Of a DNA stretch of 64,000 nt, positions 63,983 to 64,000 are shown in pieces. Position 1 is the stretch's first letter. Each line of letters begins with the position of its first letter. A program made the position numbers and the translations under genes. The notes below the pieces were generated by a model. That model was given only the letters and a program-made list of their open reading frames with translations. It did not search any database and was not told the DNA's origin. The stretch is from Arcobacter porcinus (GTDB taxonomy: Bacteria; Campylobacterota; Campylobacteria; Campylobacterales; Arcobacteraceae): assembly GCF_004299785.2 (NCBI RefSeq), contig NZ_CP036246.2, forward strand, positions 1,954,220-2,018,219. Direction: 5' to 3'.

Positions 63983-64000
63983 AAATTGAAATAGGTATAA

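Overview
The window is AT-rich chromosomal DNA from a member of the Campylobacterota, most likely the Arcobacter/Aliarcobacter group. The evidence is a complete 16S rRNA gene, AT-rich codon use throughout, and a gene set typical of that group: TorA with a mono-haem cytochrome, TsuA/TusA-like sulfur genes, an RND efflux operon, PCu(A)C/Sco copper genes, and ruvC next to a DnaA-box cluster. I saw no phage, insertion sequence, CRISPR array or tRNA gene. Gene density is high and almost every base is explained by single-copy chromosomal genes.

Layout. 1-1516: 16S rRNA on the minus strand, with its leader and a consensus promoter up to about 1806. 2017-3419: Bax-inhibitor-1 protein and a BioC-like methyltransferase, convergent on one shared hairpin. 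3515-6609: secG-frr-pyrE-RDD-MFS, tightly packed. 6675-8322: a tryptophanase/tyrosine phenol-lyase family enzyme and a 50-residue membrane protein. 8340-13043: yaaA-zntB, a YitT protein, a MarC protein and a TraF-like outer-membrane protein. 13105-14833: a Crp/Fnr regulator divergent from a YgbA-type nitrosative-stress protein with a perfect FNR box between them, then ung. 14908-18026: aldehyde dehydrogenase and acetolactate-synthase-like enzyme. 18344-22082: Gph-like phosphatase and the torA/cytochrome c pair. 22328-26245: dps, a Bcr-type exporter, an unknown protein and a diguanylate cyclase. 26304-31923: three-gene RND efflux operon. 31964-35237: chemoreceptor and flavoprotein.

35441-42539 is a sulfur-assimilation cluster: metY, an Rrf2/CymR-like regulator, cysK, DUF2061, cysH (APS reductase), cysD, cysN and a half-length sulfite-reductase homologue. 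Together these take sulfate to APS and sulfite and put sulfide into cysteine and homocysteine. The last gene lacks the catalytic half, so sulfite reduction must be completed elsewhere or in another way. 42557-48301: orphan trpB, a saccharopine-dehydrogenase-like plus class V aminotransferase pair, a small outer-membrane protein and a metallophosphoesterase. 48287-52242 (minus): MoeB/ThiF-rhodanese, an EAL protein, and a copper-delivery set (PCu(A)C, YtkA-like, Sco). 52419-55939: typA, then tsuA-tusA for thiosulfate uptake. 56027-58283: an eptA-type lipid A phosphoethanolamine transferase broken by an in-frame stop, overlapping a PAP2 phosphatase. 58333-60280: thyX, a TRIC/YadS channel and a periplasmic protein. 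60313-62705: two unrecognised or poorly known accessory genes, divergent. 62752-64000: ruvC-purN and a DnaA-box cluster at the window edge that is probably oriC upstream of dnaA.

The items most worth a second look are: the half-length sulfite reductase that has lost sirohaem-binding residues; the beta-eliminating lyase with mixed active-site residues; the eptA nonsense codon; the secreted protein whose natural start appears to be ATA; the ThyX signature with one residue missing; and the putative origin at the right edge. I did not find a clearly new multi-gene defence or mobile system here.
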